A stretch of 64,000 bases of DNA, taken from contig SWBL01000104.1 in the NCBI GenBank assembly GCA_024195585.1, positions 62,001-126,000 on the forward strand. Direction: 5' to 3'. This DNA comes from Aureobasidium sp. EXF-3400 (Eukaryota > Ascomycota > Dothideomycetes > Dothideales > Saccotheciaceae). Shown piece after piece: positions 11,778-21,239 of the stretch; position 1 is the first letter of the stretch, and the number at the start of each line of letters is the position of its first letter. The notes under the pieces were generated by a model. The model was given only the letters and a program-made list of their open reading frames with translations, did no database searches and had not been told where the DNA came from. Both the position numbers and the translations under genes were made by a program.

Positions 11778-13084
11778 ATGACGGCAAGGATAGATTCGGG
11801 CGAACCCTTCCTCAAACACCTGAATGTCAGCAAGACACCGTATATTTTCCTTACGGCAGAGACGGACGACTTTGATGAAGAGATTATCGCTGCATGGCAG
11901 GAAGAAGGCTTTGTTACGACATATGTGCCTTATGGCGATGGAGGAAAGGACTATGTGAACAGGATGCATGTGGCTCCTGACCAGGCACTGGGTTTGAACG
12001 ATCAGTATGCCATAGTAGGTTCGTTCTTTCCTCCTTTATCCTGGCCAGTAGAAGTAGCTAACGTGTCGCAGCATTTGGTGATGCAGCGAACGTATGCCTC
12101 GAGGCCTATGTCAAGTCTACGCCCCGTCTAGCCGCCCTGATCGCATATTATCCCGACAAAATCCCCGATCCGCAACAAACACGGTACCCCATGCACACGA
12201 CCGTCCTAGTCCACCTCGTTGGCAACGAGATCAAGGTCATCCGCACGCCAGAAGTACTCGGCATACAAGGCAAGAAAAAGATTATTACAAAGGGGATAGG
12301 AGATGGAGCTGGCCTGGGCGGAGAGCTCAAATTGAGCTTCCAGGCATACAAGTATGCTGGCGTCGAATCTGGGTTCGCAGAGAGCGACTTGGATGAATAC
12401 GATGCCGCTGCTGCTGGTCTGGCATGGAGCAGGAGCTTGGGTGTTGTAAGGAAGGCTCTACGGATAGCCTCTGATATCGAGAGGATACGAGACAACCAAT
12501 TGGACTGTATGTTGTTACAACTACACACAACGCCTATAGAACATATCAAAGCTGACACAACTGCCCAACACACAGACGCGCGAAAAGGCAATGCCCAGAA
12601 AGCCCTTTCCATCACCGCCCCGAAACCAGCAGTTCTCCACGTACCCACTCTAACCGGTGCATTCCACGAAGAAGACCTAGCAGACTTTTACACCGAGTTC
12701 TTCCAACCATCACCCACATCCCTCAACTGCAGACTCCTCTCCCGCACCGTAGGCACCGACCGCGTAGTCGACGAGCTCTCCCTTTCTTTCAACCACAACA
12801 AAGTAATACCCTGGCTACTTCCTGGTATACCCGCCACAAACCGCAGGATCGAGGTGGTGATTGTGAGTATCGTATGCATTAAAGCAGGAAAACTGGCCAG
12901 TGAAAAGGTTTACTGGGATCAGGCTAGCGTGTTAATGCAAGTGGGATTGCTTGATCCGAAGCTGGTGCCAGACAAGTTTAAAGAGAAGGGGGTTGAGAAG
13001 TTGCCGGTTATCGGTGCTGAGAGTGCGAGAGCAGCGGTTAGAGGGGGTAGCCGGAGGATTAATGAGTTGATTGATGAGTGGTAG
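11778..13084 (+). CDS. DLH-like domain fused to SnoaL-like (NTF2-fold) domain
   Basis: Three exons (11778-12018, 12072-12506, 12576-13084), 394 residues. The N-terminal about 235 residues resemble the fungal dienelactone-hydrolase alpha/beta fold (TPYIFLTAETDDFDEEI, then YAIVAFGDAANVCLEAY). The C-terminal about 150 residues resemble SnoaL/NTF2-like proteins (LTGAFHEEDLADFYTEFF, then WLLPGIPATNRRIEV and KVYWDQASVLMQVGLL). The family has no firm function; homologues are usually named dienelactone hydrolase or carboxymethylenebutenolidase-like. In this copy the nucleophile-elbow position reads AFGDAA, with no Cys or Ser, and the usual HGF motif reads ESGF, so the hydrolase half looks catalytically dead. 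The candidate donor near 12862 is not spliced, because the read-through VVIVSIVCIKAGKLA is the conserved SnoaL strand. Confidence 0.8.
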
Positions 13085-13445
13085 AGCTGGTGATGGAGTA
13101 TACCTAATACAAACATGATATACATGTGCTTCTCCTCAGCTCAATCTCTTGTCCTGGATAAGCTCCTCCATATTAGATCTTGATCGCTTCTGCATCGTTC
13201 TCTATCAAGTCTCTAGCCTTTCTTTCCAGGAAAGCGCATCTTTATAGCTGATACTTCGCTCTGCTGTCCCCAAGAGAGCTGCAGATACGAGTTGGGTAAG
13301 CCGTAAGCCGGAACAGGCTTCGAGGCTTCATTCTTCCCAGGCTTCACCCGAGTACCATGTATACAACCCCAAGACAAAAACGAAATCTCAAGATCCGCGA
13401 AACATTCATTTACTGTATCGCACGATACAAAAACAAAAGGATGAT
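13085..13445. other. Intergenic downstream of DLH/SnoaL gene
   Basis: 3' flank of the plus-strand DLH/SnoaL gene and 3' flank of the minus-strand tRNA. No further gene seen. Confidence 0.5.
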
Positions 13446-13543
13446 GATCAGAGTGGGATTCGAACCCACGCGATTTCTCACTAGTAAACTCATATTTCAG
13501 GTTGAGCCTGAAACTAGCGCCATAACCACTCGGCCATCTGACC
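13446..13543 (-). tRNA. tRNA-Leu (anticodon CAG) with 20-nt intron
   Basis: The minus strand folds as a class II tRNA: acceptor GGTCAGA pairs with TCTGATC, D-arm GCC/GGC, anticodon stem CTAGT/ACTAG, T-arm GTGGG-TTCGAAT-CCCAC, and a variable arm of about 11 nt. The anticodon loop reads TTCAGG, then a 20-nt intron (13506-13487), then T, placing the intron at the canonical 37/38 site. The intron contains CCTGAA, complementary to the TTCAGG of the loop, which is the usual anticodon-intron helix recognised by tRNA splicing endonuclease. Anticodon CAG decodes CUG as leucine. The class II arm and the conserved anticodon stem make a pseudogene unlikely. Mature length is 78 nt before CCA addition. Confidence 0.95.
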
Positions 13544-13881
13544 AATCTATGAAGTGCTCGAGGGCAGTGTAGTACTCGTAGTACGCGCAAACGTCACGAC
13601 GTGCCACGCGGGTTCTTGAGCTAGGGATTGAATCTGGATTTGGTAGGCCACGAACAGATGAGCAACGAGAATTCAGTCGAAGCCAATATTATAGCCCTCC
13701 TACCCACGTCGTGTACTGAAGACTGTAGCTTTGTAAACATAGAAGGCGTACAGTTGTAGACAACCTGATCAAGAACTTTTCCTAGAACCTTTCCTCCTAC
13801 CGTAATGAACCCAGAGAGCAAGAAAAGACACATATAGAAGCCACACATACAGTACGACAAGAAAAAGAAAAAGGGCAGACT
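13544..13881. other. Intergenic between tRNA-Leu and RSR1
   Basis: 338 bp holding the tRNA 5' flank and the RSR1 3' flank. No gene seen. Confidence 0.5.
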
Positions 13882-14872
13882 TCACAATATAATACACTTA
13901 TTACGCCTGCGGCCCTTCTTCCTATCTCCCTCGCCACCATCCTCATCTCTCCTCCGCCTACTCCTCTCCTCTCCTCCATGACTAGTCCCAGTCCTTCCAT
14001 TCTGCAAATCCTTGTGCATAATCTGCCTACACACATCCACAAACACCTCTGTGACGTTCTGCCGTGTCCTCGCCGAAGCCTCATAGTAAGGAACATTTCC
14101 CCAACCAGAGGATACAGCAAAGGCAGCTGCTCGAGACACCGCGCGGTCCTCTTCCAGATCGGACTTGTTGCCGACGAGCACGATTGGGACGTGTGGATCG
14201 TCTTTGAGGTTTACGAGTTGGTCGCGGAGTTCGGAGAGTTCTTTTAGAGAGGAGGAAGAGGTTATGCTGAAGACGAGGAGGAAGCCTTGGCCGGATTTCA
14301 TGTAGAGTTCCCTAGAAATGATGGGTTAGCTCGTATGGTCTTTGGCCCTGACTAGGGTTTGTGTGGTGTTTACCGCATGGCCGCTGGATCTCGTGTTAGT
14401 GAAAGGTTTTATAAGCTTTGAGTGGGTTGGGTGGTTTTGAACTCACTGAATTGTTCTGTTCCGGCTGTGTCCAGAATCTCGAGAATTACTTGTCGACCCT
14501 ATATTTGCAATTACAAAAGTGAAGACAAGACATAGTTTCGCTACTTATGCATACATCGACGTCGCATTGCTTGCGATATGAGTCCTCGATAGTTGGATCA
14601 TATCTTTCGATCCAGATACCTTGTACGAATTGTGCTTAACAGAATGTCAGCCATATTCAAAAACAAGATTGTTTGATCATGGAATACCTGTTAAGCAACT
14701 TTTACCAACACCGCCTGGAAAAGAGTCAGCACGTGGTTCTGCCGGATGGTTGTAGAATGTAACGACCTGAGCCAAGAACGACGATGTGATATTCCCTAAC
14801 AATTCACGTTCAGCCTTGAGAACGATCGACGCAAGAGGCATATGATTACCTATGGTTCGTTGCCCGCGACAT
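13882..14872 (-). CDS. RSR1: Rap/Rsr1-type small GTPase
   Basis: Ras-superfamily switch of the Rap1/Rsr1(Bud1) type, controlling polarity-site choice at the plasma membrane in fungi. I resolved seven exons: 14872-14850, 14795-14767, 14714-14688, 14634-14555, 14498-14447, 14383-14374 (only 10 nt) and 14311-13882, total 651 nt and 216 residues. Motifs: P-loop GSGGVGKS, effector loop [21 protein letters not shown], and EASA in place of the usual [24 protein letters not shown] is strongly Rap-like. The C-terminus is a run of Arg/Lys followed by CIIL, a CAAX box whose final Leu suggests geranylgeranylation. The start ATG at 14872 ([16 protein letters not shown]) is chosen because it is the only ATG that joins in frame to the REYHIVVLG exon. 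Confidence 0.95.
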
Positions 14873-16237
14873 CCTGTCGAAGAAATATCAGGAGAACTTT
14901 GGACCACCACGTATAGAAAGGCGGTGCTCCAGCCAGATAACGGTGCAGAGAAGCTCGAGATCGCAACAAGAGAACCGAGTGATTTCAGAAACCACGGGGT
15001 GAAGGAGGATATCGGCAAGGCGGACCCGCTCCCCGTTCTACTGCAGAGCTCCTGACCAGCAAGAGTACAGTAGGTGCAGATCGGTCGTTAGATCGTAACG
15101 TGCTAGCTTAGGTCACGTCAATTGGGACAAGTTCGTCTACAAGCATACAAAAGCGAAGAAGACAACACAAAGGATGGTATATGGTTGCAAACTTACAGCT
15201 TGGCGTTTGTTGATTGAAAGGTTTGTTTGAAATGCGGTCAAGGAAGCGCCCAGGCTACTCAAGAGCACAGTACAAACGGTGCAGATCGGCGGTCAGAGAG
15301 ATTGGGTTGCAAAAGATTGACATGCATATACACGCAGTAGAAGAGAAAAAAGAGCACGAAGAAACTTTGGGATATAGATAAGATTAGGGAGACGAGAAGA
15401 CGCGTTGAAAGCGCAAATGACATGTAGCGCGCGTGCGAAGAGCTGGCCTCTGATATCAGAAGTGTGCAGCTTTCTGGGATGATAATTTCGGCACATCCGA
15501 GTCATGGATCGTGCCGCCGCGCCTCGGCTTCAAAGCACTCTGAGACGACCTTCCACACGACATGTCTCAACCTGGCCGGCTTTTCATGTATTCAGCCATT
15601 CTTGACAGACGCCATCTCTATTTGCGACGGAAGACACGGCACCTGCTTCTGCTCAATTGAACGCACAGCAGAGTTTTCAGACGTGATGAGACGTCCCGAC
15701 GTGAACGAGATAGGTATTGCACATGAGATTGCAAGTATGAAACGACGCAGGGCGTATAAGTGTATAGCATGCTATGTTCCCTCATGTAGTCGGGTATGGA
15801 TGGGATATGAAGGAACAAAATTATTTACAGATTTGCTGCAAGCCACAAGGAGCTTCAGCTCGCCAGGTTCACACGGCAATATGTAGCCGGCGCAGCGTCA
15901 TCAACGTCACCAGGGATTAGGAAAGGCAGTGGGGTTATTACAGACGAGCTTGCAAGCGACGTCAACAACTCGCTTGTTTAGAGCATCAGACGAAGGTTTG
16001 AGAGAAGCGAATGCGAACGCGAATGTCTGAAAGAGCCAATCGACTTTTGGATGGATTGAGGTGGCATGTAGGGCAGCTCTTGCTGATCAGGGAAGAAGGG
16101 TTTGGTGGTTGCTCAGAGTGGGAGATCTTCGGAGGGCAGGCGCAAGCTCTGGGGAAACAGGAGCTCTGGAGTTTGGTCGGCTGGATGCTGTCTGTCCATA
16201 GCGAGTCGAAGCCAATTCGACACCCAGGATCCGTGAA
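14873..16237. promoter_or_regulatory. Divergent intergenic RSR1/EMC1
   Basis: 1.36 kb between two divergent genes. An imperfect repeat of about 35-40 bp occurs at 15060-15095 and 15261-15300 (shared core gtgcagatcgg). ORFs at 15464-15886 (+) and others show no domain. Both promoters lie here. Confidence 0.45.
15060..15300. repeat. Imperfect direct repeat pair in RSR1/EMC1 intergenic region
   Basis: Copies at 15060-15095 and 15261-15300 share caagag-acagta and ggtgcagatcgg with a 4-bp gap difference, about 200 bp apart. No flanking element seen. Confidence 0.6.
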
Positions 16238-19079
16238 ATGCGAATCTCATCTGTGCTTGTCGCAGCAGTGAGCTTGGTCTTGCCAGCATGCCAGGCTGTC
16301 TTTGTCGATGATGCGTGGAAGCTAGACTGGCACCTTGCCCTCGTCGGCGCACCCCACCAACACACGACCTTCTTCCACCAGCCCGTTGCCGCCTCCAAAG
16401 CATCTTTGCTCTACACTCTCTCGGACAAGACAATTCTCGGAGCCGTCAACCCCAAGGATGGCTCGCTCAGATGGCGCCAGCAATTATCTCCCACTACCAA
16501 TTCGTCCTCAACCTTCCTCCGACCCGCCCAGGGCCACCACCTCGTGATAAGCGCTGTCGACGGTCAGGTCGCTGCATGGAACGCTGCCGATGGTCGTCAA
16601 GCATGGTCTGTTGATCTGGGACACGCCACGGTGAAAGACTTGGAGATTGTCGAGATACCCGAGCCCAACGAGCAGGGAGGAAGCAAGGATGCCATCGTTT
16701 TGACCGGCGCTCCTCTGCCCACAGTCCAGAGACTTGCTCGCCAGGACGGCGCCCAAAAATGGCTTTACAAGGATGAGAGCGGAGACGTTCCTTTCCAGCT
16801 CTCCGTCTCGTCTACCCACATCTTCTACATTTCCCTGCACACTTCGATGCTAGGAGGCCTGAAGATCAAGGTTGCTTCTTTGGACCCTGTCACTGGACAC
16901 AAGATTGATCAGTACACTTTGGCTACTGAAAGTGACCTTGCTTCGACTGCCGATATCTTGTCCGTTGGCGCAAACTCTGCCTCGCCCATCATCGCATGGA
17001 CTGACAAGGCTCGTTCTACTCTCAAGGTCAACGTCATTGGCTCCAAAGCCGTTTCAACCTTCGATGTCGAAGCTGGTCAAGACGTGTCGAGCCTATCCCT
17101 GCATGCTCCCTACCATGTCAATGCACGTCCTCATTTCCTCGTTCACTACCAAACGCCTTCGCAGAACTGGGCCGAGGTCTATCATGTTGATCTCGTCAAG
17201 TCTACCGTGTCCAAGGCTTACTCACTTCCTAAGCTGGCAGGTAGCGCCGCCTTCTCTGCCAGTACCTCTGAAGCCAACGTGTACTTTACACGTATCTCTG
17301 AAGCTGAAGTGACGATTGTCTCGTCCGCTTCGCACGGTATTCTTGCCAGATGGCCTTTGAAGGGCGCTGCAGGTATCACTTTGCAAGGCGACCATGCTCC
17401 TATTCATGCTGTGTCTGAGGTGTCTGTCAAGGTCGACACTGTTTCTGCTGTGCGCTCTGCAGTTTATCTGACGTCTGGCGAGTGGGTTATGATCCGTGAC
17501 GGAACCCCTGTTTGGGAAAGACCAGAAGCCCTGAGCAGTATCAAATCTGCCGTCTGGGCATATCTTCCTGCTCCTGAAGGTCTTGTGCACGAGCTCGAGA
17601 TTGAAGGCCACTCAAACCCTATCCAGGCTTATATCCACAGAGTCAAGAGACACGTTGCAGCCTTGGAGAATCTCCCAGCATACTTGACAGCTCTGCCCAG
17701 TCGCATCGCCTCCAGCATAGGCTTTGGAGCATTGGATGCCGATCTAGATTCGACAAATACTTTCGGCTTCCACAAGAAGATCGTTTGTGCTACCGAGAGC
17801 GGTCGCTTGATCGCCCTGGACGCAGGCGGCAAGGGCAACACAATTTGGAACGTCAAGATCGATACCAATGCTGCTCCTTCTTGGCAATCACCCAAGCTTG
17901 ATGCACGTCCCGATGGCACAATTGTCGCAAGCAGCATTGATGGAAGTCAGCACAGACTCTTCAACGCATCCACTGGCGTTGAGATTCCCTACACTGAAGT
18001 CGCACTCTCATCAGACCTGAACCATGATGCCAAGTTTGCTTATGGCTTAGAGGACGGCAAGGTCATTGGTGGTCCAATTGCTGAGGCTGCATCGTGGAAG
18101 TTCTCGCCTGGTAATGGTGAAACGGTCTACAGCCTGACTCCTCGTCCACTTGAAGACCCCGTTGCCTCAATCGGAAAAGTTCTTGGAGACCGTAAGGTTC
18201 TTTACAAATACCTTAACCCTAACACTCTTCTTGTCATCACTACTTCCGAAGCCACATTGTCGGCCACCGTCAGTGTGCTTGATGCTTTGTCGGGATCCGT
18301 GCTTTACGTCGCTTCTCATCAAGGCGTTGATGCAACTATGCCCATCGCGTCGACCATGTCTGAAAACTGGTTCGCTTACTCGTTCGCTTCACAACCAACG
18401 GCAGATGGTGTCAAGGGTTATCAATTGGTCATTGGCGAGATGTTTGAATCGCCATTCTCGAACGACAGAGGCCCTCAAACAGCCACCAAGAACTCATCAG
18501 AGGTTGACTACAGTTACCAGCCTCATGTTGTCTCTCAGTCTTACCGCGTTCGTGAGCCGATCTCAAAGTTGGCAGTCACGCAGACCAGACAAGGCATCAC
18601 TTCGAGAGCATTGTTGGCTGTATTGCCCGAGTCTAACGCGATAATTGGCATTCCCCGCCAGGTCATTGACCCTCGTAGACCTGTTGGGAGAGATGCCACC
18701 AAGGATGAGATGATGGAGGGCTTGATGAAGTACACGCCAGTTCTTGAGTTTGACCCCAAATGGTATCTCAACCACCAGCGTGAGGTTTACGGAGTTGAGA
18801 CCGTTACGACCAGCCCGGCTGTACTTGAAAGTACCAGTCTGGTCTTTGCCTACGGCCTTGACGTGTTTAGCACTAGGATCAGCCCAAGTTTCTCATTCGA
18901 TGTTCTCGGCAAGGACTTCAACAAGCTCCAAATGCTTGCAACAGTAGCCGCACTTGCTGTGGCTACTGTCGCCGTCGCACCTCTAGTAAGTTACTCATCG
19001 GCATTTGTATTGACCGTCATGCTAATCTGGTGCTTAGGTGAAACGTAAACAAATCCACACAAGATGGCAGTTCTTGTAG
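16238..19079 (+). CDS. EMC1: ER membrane protein complex subunit 1
   Basis: Large luminal subunit of the EMC, the insertase for tail-anchored and multipass proteins in the ER. Two exons (16238-18985, 19038-19079), 929 residues. A signal peptide (MRISSVLVAAVSLVLPACQA) precedes the mature start VFVDDAWKLDWH. A PQQ-like beta-propeller region follows (TLSDKTILGAVNPKDGSLRW, AAWNAADGRQAWSVDLG), then the conserved C-terminal DUF1620 block (ISKLAVTQTRQGITSRALL, LPESNAIIGIPRQVIDPRRP). One C-terminal membrane span (LQMLATVAALAVATVAVAPL) follows. The last 14 codons come from a second exon after a 52-bp intron, giving the basic cytosolic tail VKRKQIHTRWQFL; without splicing the tail would be a false hydrophobic extension. 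Confidence 0.95.
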
Positions 19080-19556
19080 AACTGGTTACTAGAACACATA
19101 GACGAATCTTCTCAATGTATATTATGTTGCTCAAGTATTGCTTCGTCTCGTGCTCGGCTAGAAGTGCCTCGCGACTGTTGCACCGCGTACGTGAACTATC
19201 GCAAAGCTGTCGGCGATAAGAACGTTCAATGATGACAATTGCTACTCGGTGCGGCACTTCTTGATAGCGAGGTGGTGATCAGCATTCCTTGATGAATCGG
19301 CCCCAAGTCTGAACCCTTTGCGAGAGCTTCAAATATGGTGCCGACTATCCACCTCACCGTCAAAACGAACCCAATAGAAGTGTAGAGTTTTGTTATACCT
19401 ACCGGTCGGCGAATGTGCAAACCGAGCCTCCGGCATGGATGACGCTTCACGCGGCTGATAAATTCCTAAATCCGTTAAATCCATCATATTTATCTAGTCC
19501 TCGTCATCATCGTTGCAACTCGAGAGAATTCCACTGAACTACACATACAAGCAACG
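19080..19556. promoter_or_regulatory. Intergenic EMC1 to SDR, SDR promoter
   Basis: 477 bp. An AT-rich stretch at about 19456-19496 (ataaattcctaaatccgttaaatcc...catatttatc) lies 60-100 bp before the SDR ATG and could hold its core promoter. No gene. Confidence 0.4.
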
Positions 19557-20390
19557 ATGAGTGACCAGAACAAGTACAACAGCAAGCTCCAGGGCCAGCG
19601 TGTGCTCATCATTGGAGGCAGCGCAGGCGAGTACCTAGATCAGACGGGCAAAGTTTCCCTAGTCTAACGGATTGCAGGCATTGGCTATGGAGTTGCTGAA
19701 GCATCCTTGGAGAATGGAGCTTCAGTCATCATCTCTTCATCAAACGAATCCAGAGTTCAGGAAGCTGTCTCGAAGTTGCAAAAGGCATACCCATCGGCCG
19801 CTAAACGCGTCGAGGGCTATGCAGCCAACATGGGCGATCAAGCTAGCCTTGAGTCCAATGTTGAGCAGCTCTTCCAGAAGGCTGGCAAACTTAACCATGT
19901 CGTCTTCACAGCTGGAGATTCTCTGGCAATGATGGCGCTCGAGGATGCTACTCTGGACAAGGCTATTCAGGCAGGCATGGTCAGATACTTCGCCCCTCTA
20001 ATGGTCGCCAAGCACGCTGCAAAGGTCCTTGACAAGAGCCCAACCTCGTCCATTACCTTGACTACCGGCAGTGTCAGCGAGAAGCCCATGACCAACTGGA
20101 GCGTCATCAACGGCTTCGCCACTGCCCTTCAAGGCACTACGAGAGGTCTAGCACTGGATCTCAAGCCCATTCGTGTCAACTTGGTATCCCCCGGAGCTGT
20201 AGAAACTCCACTTTGGAACGGTATCCCAGAGGAACAAAGAAAGCAGACATTCGAAGCATTTGGAAAAAAGATGGCAACGGGTAAAATTGGTCAGGTCGAG
20301 GACGTGGCCGAGGCATTCCTGTACGCAATGAAGGACAAGAATTTGACAGGAAGCATGATTAGCACAAACGGAGGCGCCTTGATCATGTAA
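19557..20390 (+). CDS. Short-chain dehydrogenase/reductase, atypical
   Basis: Two exons (19557-19626, 19678-20390), 260 residues. The Rossmann fingerprint GGSAGIGYG spans the intron, which begins with GC rather than GT; this is the only join that keeps the frame, because a TAA precedes the acceptor. Other SDR landmarks: VFTAGDSL (NAG-like strand), SITLTTGSVSEKP (catalytic Ser strand), PIRVNLVSPGAVETPLW and a C-terminal TGSMISTNGG. The usual YxxxK catalytic pair is absent: the helix reads NWSVINGFATALQG. The fold and dinucleotide binding are therefore well supported but ordinary SDR chemistry is doubtful. Substrate unknown. Confidence 0.88.
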
Positions 20391-21239
20391 GGGATGAGGG
20401 ATATAATTTTTCATGAGAAGAGGAAAAGGAGATGGTGGGGCAGCAGTAGTGGAGAAAGCAAATTTCTGTTGTATTCGTGGCAGCCCAAGCCTTGACATTG
20501 AATGTTTGTGATTTGTTGAAGGCGACGAGCTAGGAAATGATGCAGCAACGTTTCTCACGAGTACCTTTCTTAGTATGCTGTTGGGACTGCAGGCAGGTCT
20601 AGTGTATGTGGAAGACAAAGAAAGGTCGGCGGTGTTTGTGGAGACTGTCGATGCAGCAAAGCCAGGAGACGGGAGGCAGTAGTAGAGTTTCTGTCAGTCG
20701 AGTAGGCGTTTCAGGAGATTGGTCAAACCTGGTCCGTGGGATCAGCGTTTCGAGAACAAGAAGCCCCCCACCTGGGTCCTTCTGATGCCCAACTTGTTGG
20801 AATTTTCGAGCTCTGGCAACAACATAAACTCGCAGTGCGTGCTCATTGTAGTCGTCAACTCCTGAGCACCTAGACGTGGGCAAAGACAAAACCAAGTCGC
20901 GACAGAGTCCAAGCATCTTGGACCAACGACTCAGGGCAGGCAGTTGATTGAGATTCAGGGAACGGGCCGTGGAGTTTGTACCATCGCAGGGTACCGAGCA
21001 AACTACGCCATCGTGCTTCCCGTTGTGTGCGTGACGCCAAATGTCAGCAGCCAACAATTGACAGACGAACCGGCAGCTTGGAAGCCGCCGCATACACACA
21101 TATCGCAGACCCACCAGGACTCGATTTTTGCTTCTTCCATACCCTCTCGCGCCGCATCGCATAGCCATTCGGAGATCATTCACTAGGCCATACTACACTT
21201 TCGGTTGCTGTAACGGCGTCGGCGCCAGTTTAGACGGCC
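20391..21239. promoter_or_regulatory. Intergenic SDR to mixed-charge protein gene
   Basis: 849 bp between plus-strand genes. A 194-codon minus ORF (20599-21183) covers most of it but has no domain and overlaps short open frames on the other strand, so I treat the stretch as promoter/5' UTR. Confidence 0.4.

Noticed and set aside
12148..12648. 166-codon antisense ORF over the DLH/SnoaL gene
   Set aside because: Shadow frame; runs across an intron of the real gene.
12862..12898. Apparent intron gtgagt...ccag in the SnoaL domain
   Set aside because: Only about 37 bp, and reading through gives the conserved VSIVCIKAGKLA strand.
20599..21183. 194-codon minus-strand ORF between SDR and the mixed-charge protein gene
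   Set aside because: No domain, overlapping plus-strand frames of similar length, and position in the upstream region of the next gene; most likely chance.
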